Assembly: GCF_007859855.1 (NCBI RefSeq)
Contig: NZ_SJPK01000025.1
Span: 1-44,859, forward strand
From: Allorhodopirellula solitaria
GTDB lineage: Bacteria > Planctomycetota > Planctomycetia > Pirellulales > Pirellulaceae
Direction: 5' to 3'
Length of the DNA stretch: 44,859 bases
The notes beneath the pieces are model-generated. The model saw only the letters and a program-made list of their open reading frames with translations, made no database searches and was not told where the DNA came from. Shown piece by piece: positions 38,325 to 44,859 of this stretch (position 1 is its first letter; each line of letters starts with the position of its first letter). Made by a program: the position numbers and the translations under genes.

Positions 38325-40415
38325 ATGCTGATGCGACAACCGTGCCCTGACCTGCAATTTGCCTACACGCCCCCATTCGGAGCGACGCCGACAGCGAACG
38401 GTACACAGTTCTCTGTGTTCAGCCGCTCTGCGACTGAAATGCGATTGCTGCTCTACAATAAAGTCAACGATCGCGAACCGGCAGAGATCATCGATTTTGA
38501 TCGGAACACCGATCGATGGGGCGACGTGTGGAGCCTGCAGGTTCCTGGACTCGAGGCCGGCGGTCTCTATCACTTCCAGGCCAGCGGTCCGTGGGAGCCG
38601 GAAAACGGTCACCGTTTCGACGCTGCGGCGCGGTTGATCGACCCCTATGCGGAAGCCCTCGCGGGTACCTACCAAACCGGCAAAGATGGACTGGTTCGCC
38701 CACCGAAGTGCGTGGTCGTCGATCAGTCCTTCGATTGGGAGGGCGACCGGCATCTCCGCCGGGAGATGAGCGAGACGATCATCTACGAGATGCACGTCAA
38801 GGGATTCACCAAGAGCCGCACCGCCAAGGTCACCGCACCGGGCAGCTATCTCGGTGTGATCGAGAAGATCCCCTACCTGAAATCGCTCGGCATCACTGCT
38901 GTCGAATTGATGCCGGTCAACGAGTTTCCCATCCGTGACCCACACGGCAAGAAACTCGAACGCGCCAACTACTGGGGATATGACCCCATGGCGTTCTTTG
39001 CACCGCATCGCGGCTATGCTCACGACAAAGCCCCGGGCGCCCAGGTCAACGAATTCAAAGAGATGGTCAAGGCGCTTCATCAGGCCGGCATCGAAGTCAT
39101 CCTCGATGTGGTCTTCAATCATACCTGTGAAGGCAACGAGAACGGCCCCACGCTATCCTTCAAAGGCTTGGAAAATCAAGTCTACTATATCCTCAGCGAA
39201 GGCCAGCATTACTGCAATTTCAGCGGTTGCGGCAACACCCTCAACGGCAACCACCCTGTCGTCCGGGAAATGATCTTTCACTGCCTCCGGCACTGGGTTC
39301 ACAACTACCATGTCGATGGTTTCCGGTTCGACCTCGCGAGTATCTTCAGCCGGGACCGCAGCGGCAATTTGATCCCGAACCCGCCGATGGTGGAACTGAT
39401 CGCTGAGGACCCGATGCTCGCGGATACCAAGATCATCGCAGAAGCCTGGGATGCCGCCGGTGCCTACCAAGTTGGCAGCTTCGGCAACCACCGCTGGGCA
39501 GAATGGAACGGGCGCTACCGCGACGACGTCCGCGGTTTCTGGCGTGGCGACGGCGGGACGCTCGGACCGCTGGCCACACGGCTCGCCGGCAGCAGCGATC
39601 TCTACGAACACGCTGGACGGCCACCTTTCTGCAGCATTAACTTCATCACCAGCCACGATGGCTTCACGATGAACGACTTGGTTTCCTACAAAGAAAAACA
39701 CAACGAAGCCAATAACGAAAACAACTGCGACGGCGACAACCACAACATCAGCGACAACTACGGTGTCGAAGGCCCGACGCGCAAGAAGGCGATTTCCACG
39801 ATCCGCTCTCAGCAAGTCCGCAATATGCTCGCCACGCTCTTGGTCAGCCAGGGCGTGCCGATGATCGTCAGCGGCGACGAGATTCGCCGCACTCAAAAAG
39901 GCAATAACAACGCCTACTGCCAAGACAACGATATCTCTTGGTTCGATTGGCGGCTCGTCGAAAAGCACGCTGACCTGACTCGTTTCGTCAGCGCCATGAT
40001 CGAATTCCGCAAGAACCAGCCGACGGTCCGGAGAGAGGAATACCTCACCGGCCGACCGCTCGATGGTCGCAAGGTTCCCGACGTTTCCTGGTACGGTACC
40101 AAGGGCAACCCATTGCATTGGGACCAAGGCATGCTCGCTATGACCGCCTACCTCGCAGCGCCAAGTCGCGCCGATGACCCCGAAGGGCTCGGTCGTGATT
40201 TGATCATCATGTTCAATAGCACGGGGGACAACCTCGATTTCCACTTGCCTTCGATCGGCCGTGGCGTGGTCTGGAATCTGTTTGCCGATACGGCTGCGGT
40301 CCCGCCCGCGGACGTCTATCCCGATGTCGACGGTCCCGTACCGCCCAGCAATCGGATTATCGAAATGCCGCGTCACTCGATGAAGATCTACGTTTGCAAT
40401 GCTCCGCTAACGTAA
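38325..40415 (+). CDS. glgX: Glycogen debranching enzyme GlgX (GH13 isoamylase type)
   Basis: A 696-residue debranching enzyme that cleaves alpha-1,6 branches of glycogen. It has an N-terminal CBM48 (FGATPTANGTQFSVFSRSA) and a GH13 catalytic barrel with DVVFNHT, GFRFDLAS (nucleophile D), IIAEAWDA (acid E) and FITSHDGFT. The isoamylase/GlgX-specific loop NEANNENNCDGDNHNISDNY is present. AAGGAG lies 10 nt before the ATG; a second ATG at 38331 is possible. Flanked by other operons, so it is probably a single gene. The 597-nt stretch before it (37728-38324) shows no gene; TTGACC near 38194 is a possible -35 without a convincing -10. Confidence 0.95.
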   Translation: MLMRQPCPDLQFAYTPPFGATPTANGTQFSVFSRSATEMRLLLYNKVNDREPAEIIDFDRNTDRWGDVWSLQVPGLEAGGLYHFQASGPWEPENGHRFDAAARLIDPYAEALAGTYQTGKDGLVRPPKCVVVDQSFDWEGDRHLRREMSETIIYEMHVKGFTKSRTAKVTAPGSYLGVIEKIPYLKSLGITAVELMPVNEFPIRDPHGKKLERANYWGYDPMAFFAPHRGYAHDKAPGAQVNEFKEMVKALHQAGIEVILDVVFNHTCEGNENGPTLSFKGLENQVYYILSEGQHYCNFSGCGNTLNGNHPVVREMIFHCLRHWVHNYHVDGFRFDLASIFSRDRSGNLIPNPPMVELIAEDPMLADTKIIAEAWDAAGAYQVGSFGNHRWAEWNGRYRDDVRGFWRGDGGTLGPLATRLAGSSDLYEHAGRPPFCSINFITSHDGFTMNDLVSYKEKHNEANNENNCDGDNHNISDNYGVEGPTRKKAISTIRSQQVRNMLATLLVSQGVPMIVSGDEIRRTQKGNNNAYCQDNDISWFDWRLVEKHADLTRFVSAMIEFRKNQPTVRREEYLTGRPLDGRKVPDVSWYGTKGNPLHWDQGMLAMTAYLAAPSRADDPEGLGRDLIIMFNSTGDNLDFHLPSIGRGVVWNLFADTAAVPPADVYPDVDGPVPPSNRIIEMPRHSMKIYVCNAPLT

Positions 40416-40476
40416 GCAACGCGAGTGCATTGAGCGTCGTCGTGGACCAACCGCCTATCGATTTCCTGAGGTCTAC

Positions 40477-41067
40477 TCAGATCGGTAGCGGTTGATCGTC
40501 GAGGCACAGCTTGACAAAGCGCAGGACTTCCTCGCCGCCTTTTTCCCAGACATGGGCGCCGAGTTCGCTCAGCGCTTCGCTGTCAATGTCCGCTGAGTTT
40601 GCCAAGATCACCCGGCGAAAATCTCCTGCATCGTAGGCTTTCTTCTCCTGCGAGCGATGGGGCGACACCAGGGCGGCGTACTTGGACGCGAGCACTGCTT
40701 CCAATGTTGGCAATCGGTTGCCGGTTTCCGCATCGATGATGACGTGCTGATCCAGAATCATGCGTTGAAACTCACCCCAAGGCAGCATCAGATCGATGAC
40801 GGGTTTCGGGTTGCCTTGCGGATCGAGATCGGCGGGATCGAGAAACCGGACGACTTGAGAGAGCTCGACACGAGTCAACATCGGCCAGGCTGAGGCGATC
40901 GCTTTGGCGGCTTTCGCCTTTTCGCTGTAGGGCACCATGATGTCAACGTCTTGCGTGGCGCGAGGCATCGGCAAGTAGCCGACCAAGCCATGCAGTCCCA
41001 TCAACATCCATTTCTTGACGCCGGCGCCACGCAGGCAATCGACGACTTCTTGGGGGGTAACATCCAC
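40477..41067 (-). CDS. Nucleotidyltransferase-fold protein
   Basis: A 196-residue protein, counted from GTG 41067, with a nucleotidyltransferase-like core: GLHGLVGYLPMPRATQDVDIMVP carries the D-x-D metal pair. It recalls the AbiEii/DUF6036-like group of minimal nucleotidyltransferases, some of which are toxins or RNA-modifying enzymes. Start is chosen because GGGAGAGG lies 4 nt upstream and the residues before it (a HETSVHETPEHE stretch) look non-coding; in-frame alternatives are 41280 and 41313. It is convergent with glgX. Function unknown. Confidence 0.65.
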   Translation of the reverse strand: MDVTPQEVVDCLRGAGVKKWMLMGLHGLVGYLPMPRATQDVDIMVPYSEKAKAAKAIASAWPMLTRVELSQVVRFLDPADLDPQGNPKPVIDLMLPWGEFQRMILDQHVIIDAETGNRLPTLEAVLASKYAALVSPHRSQEKKAYDAGDFRRVILANSADIDSEALSELGAHVWEKGGEEVLRFVKLCLDDQPLPI

Positions 41068-41389
41068 GCATCCTCTCCCTGTTCGCTGTCGGTAGTCGGA
41101 CGTCAGCCGAGTGCTGGTCCGCAGACCATAGGCGTGCCCCGAGGGTCCCTTGGGATCGCTTTGGTCGACGCCCACAAACCCAGCCGTCACGGCAGCCATC
41201 GCCGCATTTCGCTCAGCGAGGTAGTCAGGGCTCTCGTGTTCTGGCGTCTCGTGCACTGACGTCTCGTGTTTTGGGGGCATGTCAAAACCAGCAGCCATCA
41301 AGAATCCGGCCACGCAGTTGGGAGGGACCGAGTTGGACTCTCCATTGTATCAAGAAACAAACGCAGGATCCCGCACAACGAAAAATCAC

Positions 41390-41570
41390 TTGGTAGCTGC
41401 CACTTGTGCGCTCCGACCGGGGCAAGCCCGGCGGAAGCGAAAAGTGGAGGCCAAGAGCAGAAGCGAAGGAGAAAGGAGGAGGTGCGTGGCCGCCCGGTTG
41501 ATCCGAGAAGCCAGCCCAGCAGGCGCGAATGACGAGCATCATTGCTTCCGTCCGGGCTTGTCCCGGCGGA
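41390..41570 (+). repeat. 181-bp direct repeat, left copy, with two REP-like hairpins
   Basis: Matches 42550-42730 at an exact offset of 1160 bp with few substitutions. It contains the hairpins TCCG-A-CCGGG-GCAAG-CCCGG-CGGA (41412-41435) and TCCG-T-CCGGG-CTTGT-CCCGG-CGGA (41547-41570). Both have a 5-bp stem, a single bulged base and a 4-bp outer stem. A third hairpin of this type is at 41641-41655. Confidence 0.8.
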
Positions 41571-41668
41571 GCACCAACTGACAGCTACTGCCGCTAGAAT
41601 GAAGATCAATCCTCCACTCTTGCATTCTCCGATCTCCGCTCCGGGCTTGCCCCGGCGGGATCAACGAC

Positions 41669-42529
41669 TTGGATTGGCACGCCAAAGTGGAACCGATCTA
41701 TACCGCAGCCAACACGACTACCGCATACCAGCTCAATTGGTCGCTATCGATATTCGGCAAAGTTGACTTGCCAGATCAGGCTGTCTGGCTTGGGGAGCTT
41801 CAAGTAGCAACTGAAGTTGATGGCGTGCGACTTCTCTCAGTCAATGTGCGATCTGAAAACACGCTTCAATTCCTGGTCAGCACTCGACCCGTGTCGTCAC
41901 CTTCAGAAATCGTGCGTAGTGTCAAAGGTCGATTGCAATACTTAATTCGCGACTCGATCCCGAACGCGTTCCGGAGGAATTATCACATCCAAAGTACTGG
42001 CGAGGCGAACTCGAGCGTTCTGGGTCAGTACGTCGCTGGGCAGGCTGAGAAGCATCCACTGGCTGACGATGGCGTTCAAGCTCGATTCCAAGCACTTCAG
42101 TTTCATGATGAAGCAGTTGATCTCTCGAAACCGACGATCGGCACGTATGGCCAGTTTTTGAATTCGCTGCAAATCGTCGTCGAGAACACGGAGAACTGGC
42201 ATGAAGTGCGCGAGCACCATTTGCAGCGAGTGCGTGATGTGATTGTACGTGCGTGCGAGAAGAAGCAGTGGCGGTTATCGCGCATTGGATTGGTCAGTGA
42301 CCACATTCATGTTTTGCTCGGTGCCGGTGTCACGGAAGCTCCACAGTCAGTCGCATTGTCACTGATGAACAACGTTGCATTCGTCTACGACATGAAACGG
42401 ATATTGAAGTTCAGCTGCTACGTTGGAACCTTTGGCGGGTACGATCGTGGCGCAGTGCGGAAGCACGAGCAGAGAGTCGCTGGCTCCGCCGGGGCAAGCC
42501 CGGAGCCGAGGCCCAAAGAAGAAGAGTGA
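41669..42529 (+). CDS. HUH (Y1-like) transposase, flanked by REP-like direct repeats
   Basis: A 286-residue protein I read as an IS200-like HUH transposase of a type common in planctomycetes. The HUH motif is SDHIHVLLG (H-I-H), followed by the helix VALSLMNNVAFVYDMKR and GTFGGYDRG. The first half shows no clear metal or DNA-binding motif. Start is TTG (family relatives begin MDW); no ribosome binding site is visible. Its 3' end overlaps a REP-like hairpin (CCGGGGCAAGCCCGG at 42489-42503), translated as GASPEP. It lies inside the 181-bp direct repeats. Assignment is moderate and activity unknown. Confidence 0.6.
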   Translation: MDWHAKVEPIYTAANTTTAYQLNWSLSIFGKVDLPDQAVWLGELQVATEVDGVRLLSVNVRSENTLQFLVSTRPVSSPSEIVRSVKGRLQYLIRDSIPNAFRRNYHIQSTGEANSSVLGQYVAGQAEKHPLADDGVQARFQALQFHDEAVDLSKPTIGTYGQFLNSLQIVVENTENWHEVREHHLQRVRDVIVRACEKKQWRLSRIGLVSDHIHVLLGAGVTEAPQSVALSLMNNVAFVYDMKRILKFSCYVGTFGGYDRGAVRKHEQRVAGSAGASPEPRPKEEE

Positions 42530-42549
42530 AGAATCGTTGGGGGCGTTTG

Positions 42550-42730
42550 TTGGTAGCTGCCACTTGTGTGCTCCGACCGGGGCAAGCCCGGCGGAAGCGA
42601 AAAGTGGAGGCGAAGAGCAGAAGCGAAAGAGAAAGGAGGAAGTGCGTGGCCGCCCGGTTGATGCGAGAAGCCAGCCCAGCAGACGCGAATGACGAGCATC
42701 ATTGCTTCCGTCCGGGCTTGCCCCGGCGGG
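42550..42730 (+). repeat. 181-bp direct repeat, right copy, with two REP-like hairpins
   Basis: Hairpins at 42572-42595 (GCAAG loop, bulged A) and 42707-42729 (CTTGC loop, bulged T) in the same order as the left copy. The stretch 42731-43034 after it holds no credible gene; a short Leu-rich frame from ATG 42952 stops just before the IS630 element. Confidence 0.8.
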
Positions 42731-43115
42731 ATCAACGACTTGACGCTAGTATCATTTGATGAGCCGCTGCGAGTACGCTGGGCCTCGCCGGCCAACGCGA
42801 TGCCGATTGGCTCGCTTGATAGCTTCTGTCTCCTGGTCGCCGACTTTGACTCGCACCTTTTGTTCGCCCGAGGACGGGGCGCCAGACGAAAAGGCTGGCC
42901 CAATCTTTCCATTCGACTGCGCAACCGGATCGGCGGAGGTGGACTAGCTCAAATGATTGTTCGGTATTTCAGCAGGTGGGCGCTAGCACCGGTTCTCTTA
43001 ACGCTTTGGGTTTTGCAGGCGTGAACCAGGCCTAGTATTGCCCCGCAGCTTGGATTGCGGGTAGGATGTGGCTTGTGAAACCACTTCCGAACTTTTCAGG
43101 ATCAAGGAAGGTCCC

Positions 43116-43595
43116 GTGTCGAATCGAAAAATCTACCATATCAAGCTGACTGCGGATGAACGCGAAGCCTTTGCCGAAGTCGCAAAAGGGAAACGTGGAA
43201 AACTGAACATCGCTGCCTGGAAAGTGCAGCGAGCCACAGCAATGCTCAAGTGCGATGAGAGCGAATGCGGCCCGGCTTGGTCAGACCAGAAGATTGCCGA
43301 AGCAGTCGGAGCGACAACCCGATCAATCGAGAACTGGCGAAAGCAGGCCGCTCTTCGAGGCCCGACGAGCTTGCTCGAAAGAAAACAACGCGAGATGCCG
43401 CCGACGCCCGCGATACTCGATGGTCAAAAAGAAGCTCAGTTGACCAAGCTCGCTTGTTCCACGCCGCCCGATGGTCGATCCCGATGGACTCTTCAATTGC
43501 TTGCCGACAAGTTGGTTGAGCTTGAGGTGGTCGAGTCGATCTCGGCGGATACGGTGGGCCGTGTCCAAAAAAAACGAGTTGAAGCCCTGGCTTAG
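43116..43595 (+). CDS. IS630 transposase, N-terminal frame (OrfA)
   Basis: 159 residues with a helix-turn-helix region (WSDQKIAEAVGATTRSIENW) typical of IS630 transposases. Start GTG 43116 follows AAGGAAGG closely; GTG 43068 is an alternative. The frame ends 21 nt after an A8 run at 43567-43574; a +1 shift in that run joins it to the catalytic frame. Confidence 0.75.
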   Translation: MSNRKIYHIKLTADEREAFAEVAKGKRGKLNIAAWKVQRATAMLKCDESECGPAWSDQKIAEAVGATTRSIENWRKQAALRGPTSLLERKQREMPPTPAILDGQKEAQLTKLACSTPPDGRSRWTLQLLADKLVELEVVESISADTVGRVQKKRVEALA

Positions 43596-44277
43596 GTCCA
43601 TGTGGTGCATTCCACCGGAGCAGGACGCGGCGTTCGTCGCGGCAATGGAGCAGGTTTTGGCCGTCTATCATCGTCCCTACGATCCGCTCTATCCGGTTGT
43701 GAACATGGACGAGCAACCGATTCAGCTGATCTCTGACTCGCGTCCGTCGTTGCCGATGCAACCGGGGAGTTGTGAAAAGATCGACTTTGAATATGTCCGC
43801 GAAGGGATGTGCAACGCCTTCATGTTCGTCGAACCGCTGGGCGGTTGGCGCGAAGTTCATGTCAGCACGACGAAAAAGGCGGTCGACTGGGCGGGCTACG
43901 TTCAGTGGCTCGTGGATCACCCACGCTACGCAAATGCAAAACGAATCACTTTGGTGTGTGACAACTTAAACACGCACTGTGCCGGATCGCTCTATGCGGC
44001 CTTCGCCGCCGACGAAGCGTTTCGCATCCTGAACCGAATCGAGCTGGTGTTCACACCCAAACATGGAAGCTGGCTCAACATGGCCGAACCGGAATTAAGC
44101 GTGATGACCCGTCAGTGTTTCGCCGGTCGAGTTGGCAGCCAACAAGAAGTCGCTGACCGAATAACGGCTTGGCAGCAGGATCGCAACGAACGCCAGATTG
44201 GGATCAATTGGCAATTCTCAACTGACGACGCGAGAGTCAAACTAAAACGCCTCTACCCGAAAATTGAACTGCGGTAG
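43561..44277 (+). CDS. IS630 transposase, catalytic frame (OrfB)
   Basis: The DDE domain of IS630: VVNMDEQP (first D), LVCDNLNTH (second D) and HGSWLNMAEPELS (E). The residues before about 43561 in this frame are not transposase-like, so it probably has no start of its own and depends on frameshift from OrfA. An in-frame GTG exists at 43471. The C-terminus extends to the right terminal repeat. Confidence 0.75.
   Translation: MSKKNELKPWLRSMWCIPPEQDAAFVAAMEQVLAVYHRPYDPLYPVVNMDEQPIQLISDSRPSLPMQPGSCEKIDFEYVREGMCNAFMFVEPLGGWREVHVSTTKKAVDWAGYVQWLVDHPRYANAKRITLVCDNLNTHCAGSLYAAFAADEAFRILNRIELVFTPKHGSWLNMAEPELSVMTRQCFAGRVGSQQEVADRITAWQQDRNERQIGINWQFSTDDARVKLKRLYPKIELR
43567..43574 (+). promoter_or_regulatory. 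A8 slippage site between the IS630 frames
   Basis: Eight consecutive A. Loss of one A (transcript slippage) or a +1 ribosomal shift would fuse the frames through KK-NELKPWLRS. It could equally be a disabling single-base insertion. Confidence 0.5.
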
Positions 44278-44350
44278 AATGCTAGGGCACACCGGCCAAT
44301 CAATTTGGTATAGCGGCTTACCTCTGCGGCTTGCTCATCAGGAGTTTGTA

Positions 44351-44485
44351 GTGGCCGAGGAGGACGTCGAGTCGCTCGCGAAGTTCGACGCAATTGCAGT
44401 AGACGTCGCCCGAAGAGAATTTGCACCAGGTTTCCCTTCAGGAATCAAAAAACAGGAAATGAAACATCACTTGGTTACCGATTGA
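44351..44485 (+). CDS. Possible small protein right of IS630
   Basis: A 44-residue frame starting GTG with AGGAG 6 nt upstream (AEEDVESLAKFDAIAVDVARRE...). It is acidic at the start and basic at the end. The same frame is open back to the IS630 end, so it may also be the tail of a gene cut by that element. Not recognised. It overlaps the convergent frame at 44475 by 11 nt. Confidence 0.3.
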   Translation: MAEEDVESLAKFDAIAVDVARREFAPGFPSGIKKQEMKHHLVTD

Positions 44486-44723
44486 TTCGAGGTTCTTTGT
44501 CGAACAGGGTTTCCAAACCTTCGTAGAGATCTTCCGGGAGCGGACGAGGTGCGCGGACGACTTGGCCGTAAACTAATTCGCTGTGCGGAATATCGAACTG
44601 ATCAAGAAGCACCGCAAGATGATCTTCCGCAGTGAAAATCTCATCAGGAACTTCGTCGCCAAACAGCCATTGCAACCGGAAGACAGCCTCGTTTACCGAG
44701 TCCTTATTAGAGGCGCTACCCAT
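44475..44723 (-). CDS. Unknown 82-residue protein next to an ISL3-like element
   Basis: Not recognised. The frame has protein-like composition (VFRLQWLFGDEVPDEIFTAE...) and is acidic. The ATG lies about 10 nt from the probable end of an ISL3-like insertion, so its promoter or true N-terminus may have been removed. No ribosome binding site is seen. Confidence 0.45.
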   Translation of the reverse strand: MGSASNKDSVNEAVFRLQWLFGDEVPDEIFTAEDHLAVLLDQFDIPHSELVYGQVVRAPRPLPEDLYEGLETLFDKEPRINR

Positions 44724-44733
44724 CGAAGTATGA

Positions 44734-44859
44734 GGTTCTTCTCGGAATTTAGTGGCACGTATTTTCCGGCATCAGATCGAGTTTGCCGCAGTAAAACAGA
44801 ATCCTGAGTCGGTAGTTGGCGAAGGAACGAAAGCCTCTTGCGGCTGACTTGATGGATTG
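44734..44859 (-). mobile_element. End of an ISL3-like insertion sequence, running off the window
   Basis: The sequence from 44734 (GGTTCTTCTCGGAATTTAGT) resembles ISL3 terminal repeats as I recall them. The element continues beyond the right edge, so its other end and the 8-bp target duplication cannot be checked. Confidence 0.5.
44749..44859 (-). CDS. ISL3-family transposase, C-terminal fragment (partial at window edge)
   Basis: The minus-strand frame entering from the right edge reads QSIKSAARGFRSFANYRLRI then LFYCGKLDLMPEN and stops at 44749-44751. This matches the C-terminus of ISL3 (IS204/IS1001/IS1096/IS1165) transposases. Only 36 codons are inside the window. Confidence 0.7.
   Translation of the reverse strand, partial: QSIKSAARGFRSFANYRLRILFYCGKLDLMPENTCH

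Larger units (their letters stand above)
43035..44282 (+). mobile_element. IS630-family insertion sequence, 1248 bp
   Basis: Ends are GTATTGCCCCGCAG on the left and, read inward from the right, GCATTCTACCGCAG: imperfect terminal inverted repeats. Both are flanked by TA (43033-43034 and 44283-44284), the target duplication of IS630/Tc1-mariner elements. It carries two overlapping transposase frames. Confidence 0.8.

Noticed and set aside
39153-40376. 407-codon minus-strand frame inside glgX
   Set aside because: Shadow of a high-GC gene; composition is Val/Ala/Asp-rich and glgX is unmistakable on the other strand.

Overview
The window looks like chromosomal DNA of a planctomycete, probably of the Rhodopirellula/Pirellulaceae type. 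Reasons: a DUF1559 pilin-like secreted protein, a DUF1570 protein, a GH127 (DUF1680) glycosidase beside an S1 sulfatase, a BlaI/M56 pair with leucine-rich repeats, weak or missing ribosome binding sites at many genes, and many repeat-rich intergenic stretches. No tRNA, rRNA or CRISPR array was seen. All assignments come from reading motifs; no database search was run.

Layout. (1) 0-9.4 kb is an accessory, repeat-rich region. A REP-associated HUH transposase (74-931) is followed by a diverged ~470-bp repeat (about 1190-1660) that recurs at about 6152-6640. Between the copies lies a two-gene operon: an HD-domain protein (1939-3486) overlapped by a large helical-repeat protein with C-terminal HEAT-like repeats (3479-5626). 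This operon is the best candidate for an undescribed, possibly defensive, system. A second pair of unknown genes on the minus strand (6954-8203), one with a Cys/His metal motif, sits between further repeats. (2) 9.4-15.4 kb holds an AddA/AddB-like helicase-nuclease operon with a Cas4/AddB-type iron-sulfur cysteine pattern. (3) 15.4-16.3 kb is a gene-free block of strong hairpins. (4) 16.3-21.5 kb carries DUF1559, GH127 and sulfatase genes, which fit degradation of sulfated plant or algal polysaccharide. (5) 21.5-27.8 kb has a HAD phosphatase-ATPase fusion, a tiny Cys-rich metal protein, a D-2-hydroxyacid dehydrogenase, and a blaI-M56 sensor operon whose promoter (TTGACA-18-TACAAT) is covered by an operator dyad. 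(6) 27.9-32.1 kb contains a cytochrome P450, a MazF/PemK toxin remnant, an alpha/beta hydrolase, and an arsR-SRPBCC-doxX operon with an apparently leaderless promoter. (7) 32.4-37.7 kb is a tightly packed minus-strand run of ligA, a DUF1570 protein and a beta-lactamase-fold serine hydrolase. (8) 38.3-40.4 kb is the glycogen debranching enzyme glgX, followed by a nucleotidyltransferase-fold protein. (9) 41.4-44.9 kb is mobile DNA: a second HUH transposase flanked by 181-bp direct repeats that each carry two REP-like hairpins, a complete IS630-family element with terminal repeats, a TA duplication and an A8 frameshift site, and the end of an ISL3-like element at the right edge.

The most distinctive features are the HD/helical-repeat operon, two HUH transposase genes each near its own hairpin family, and a recurring CTTGY pentaloop shared by hairpins of unrelated stem sequence at 15.9-16.1 kb and 41.4-42.7 kb.
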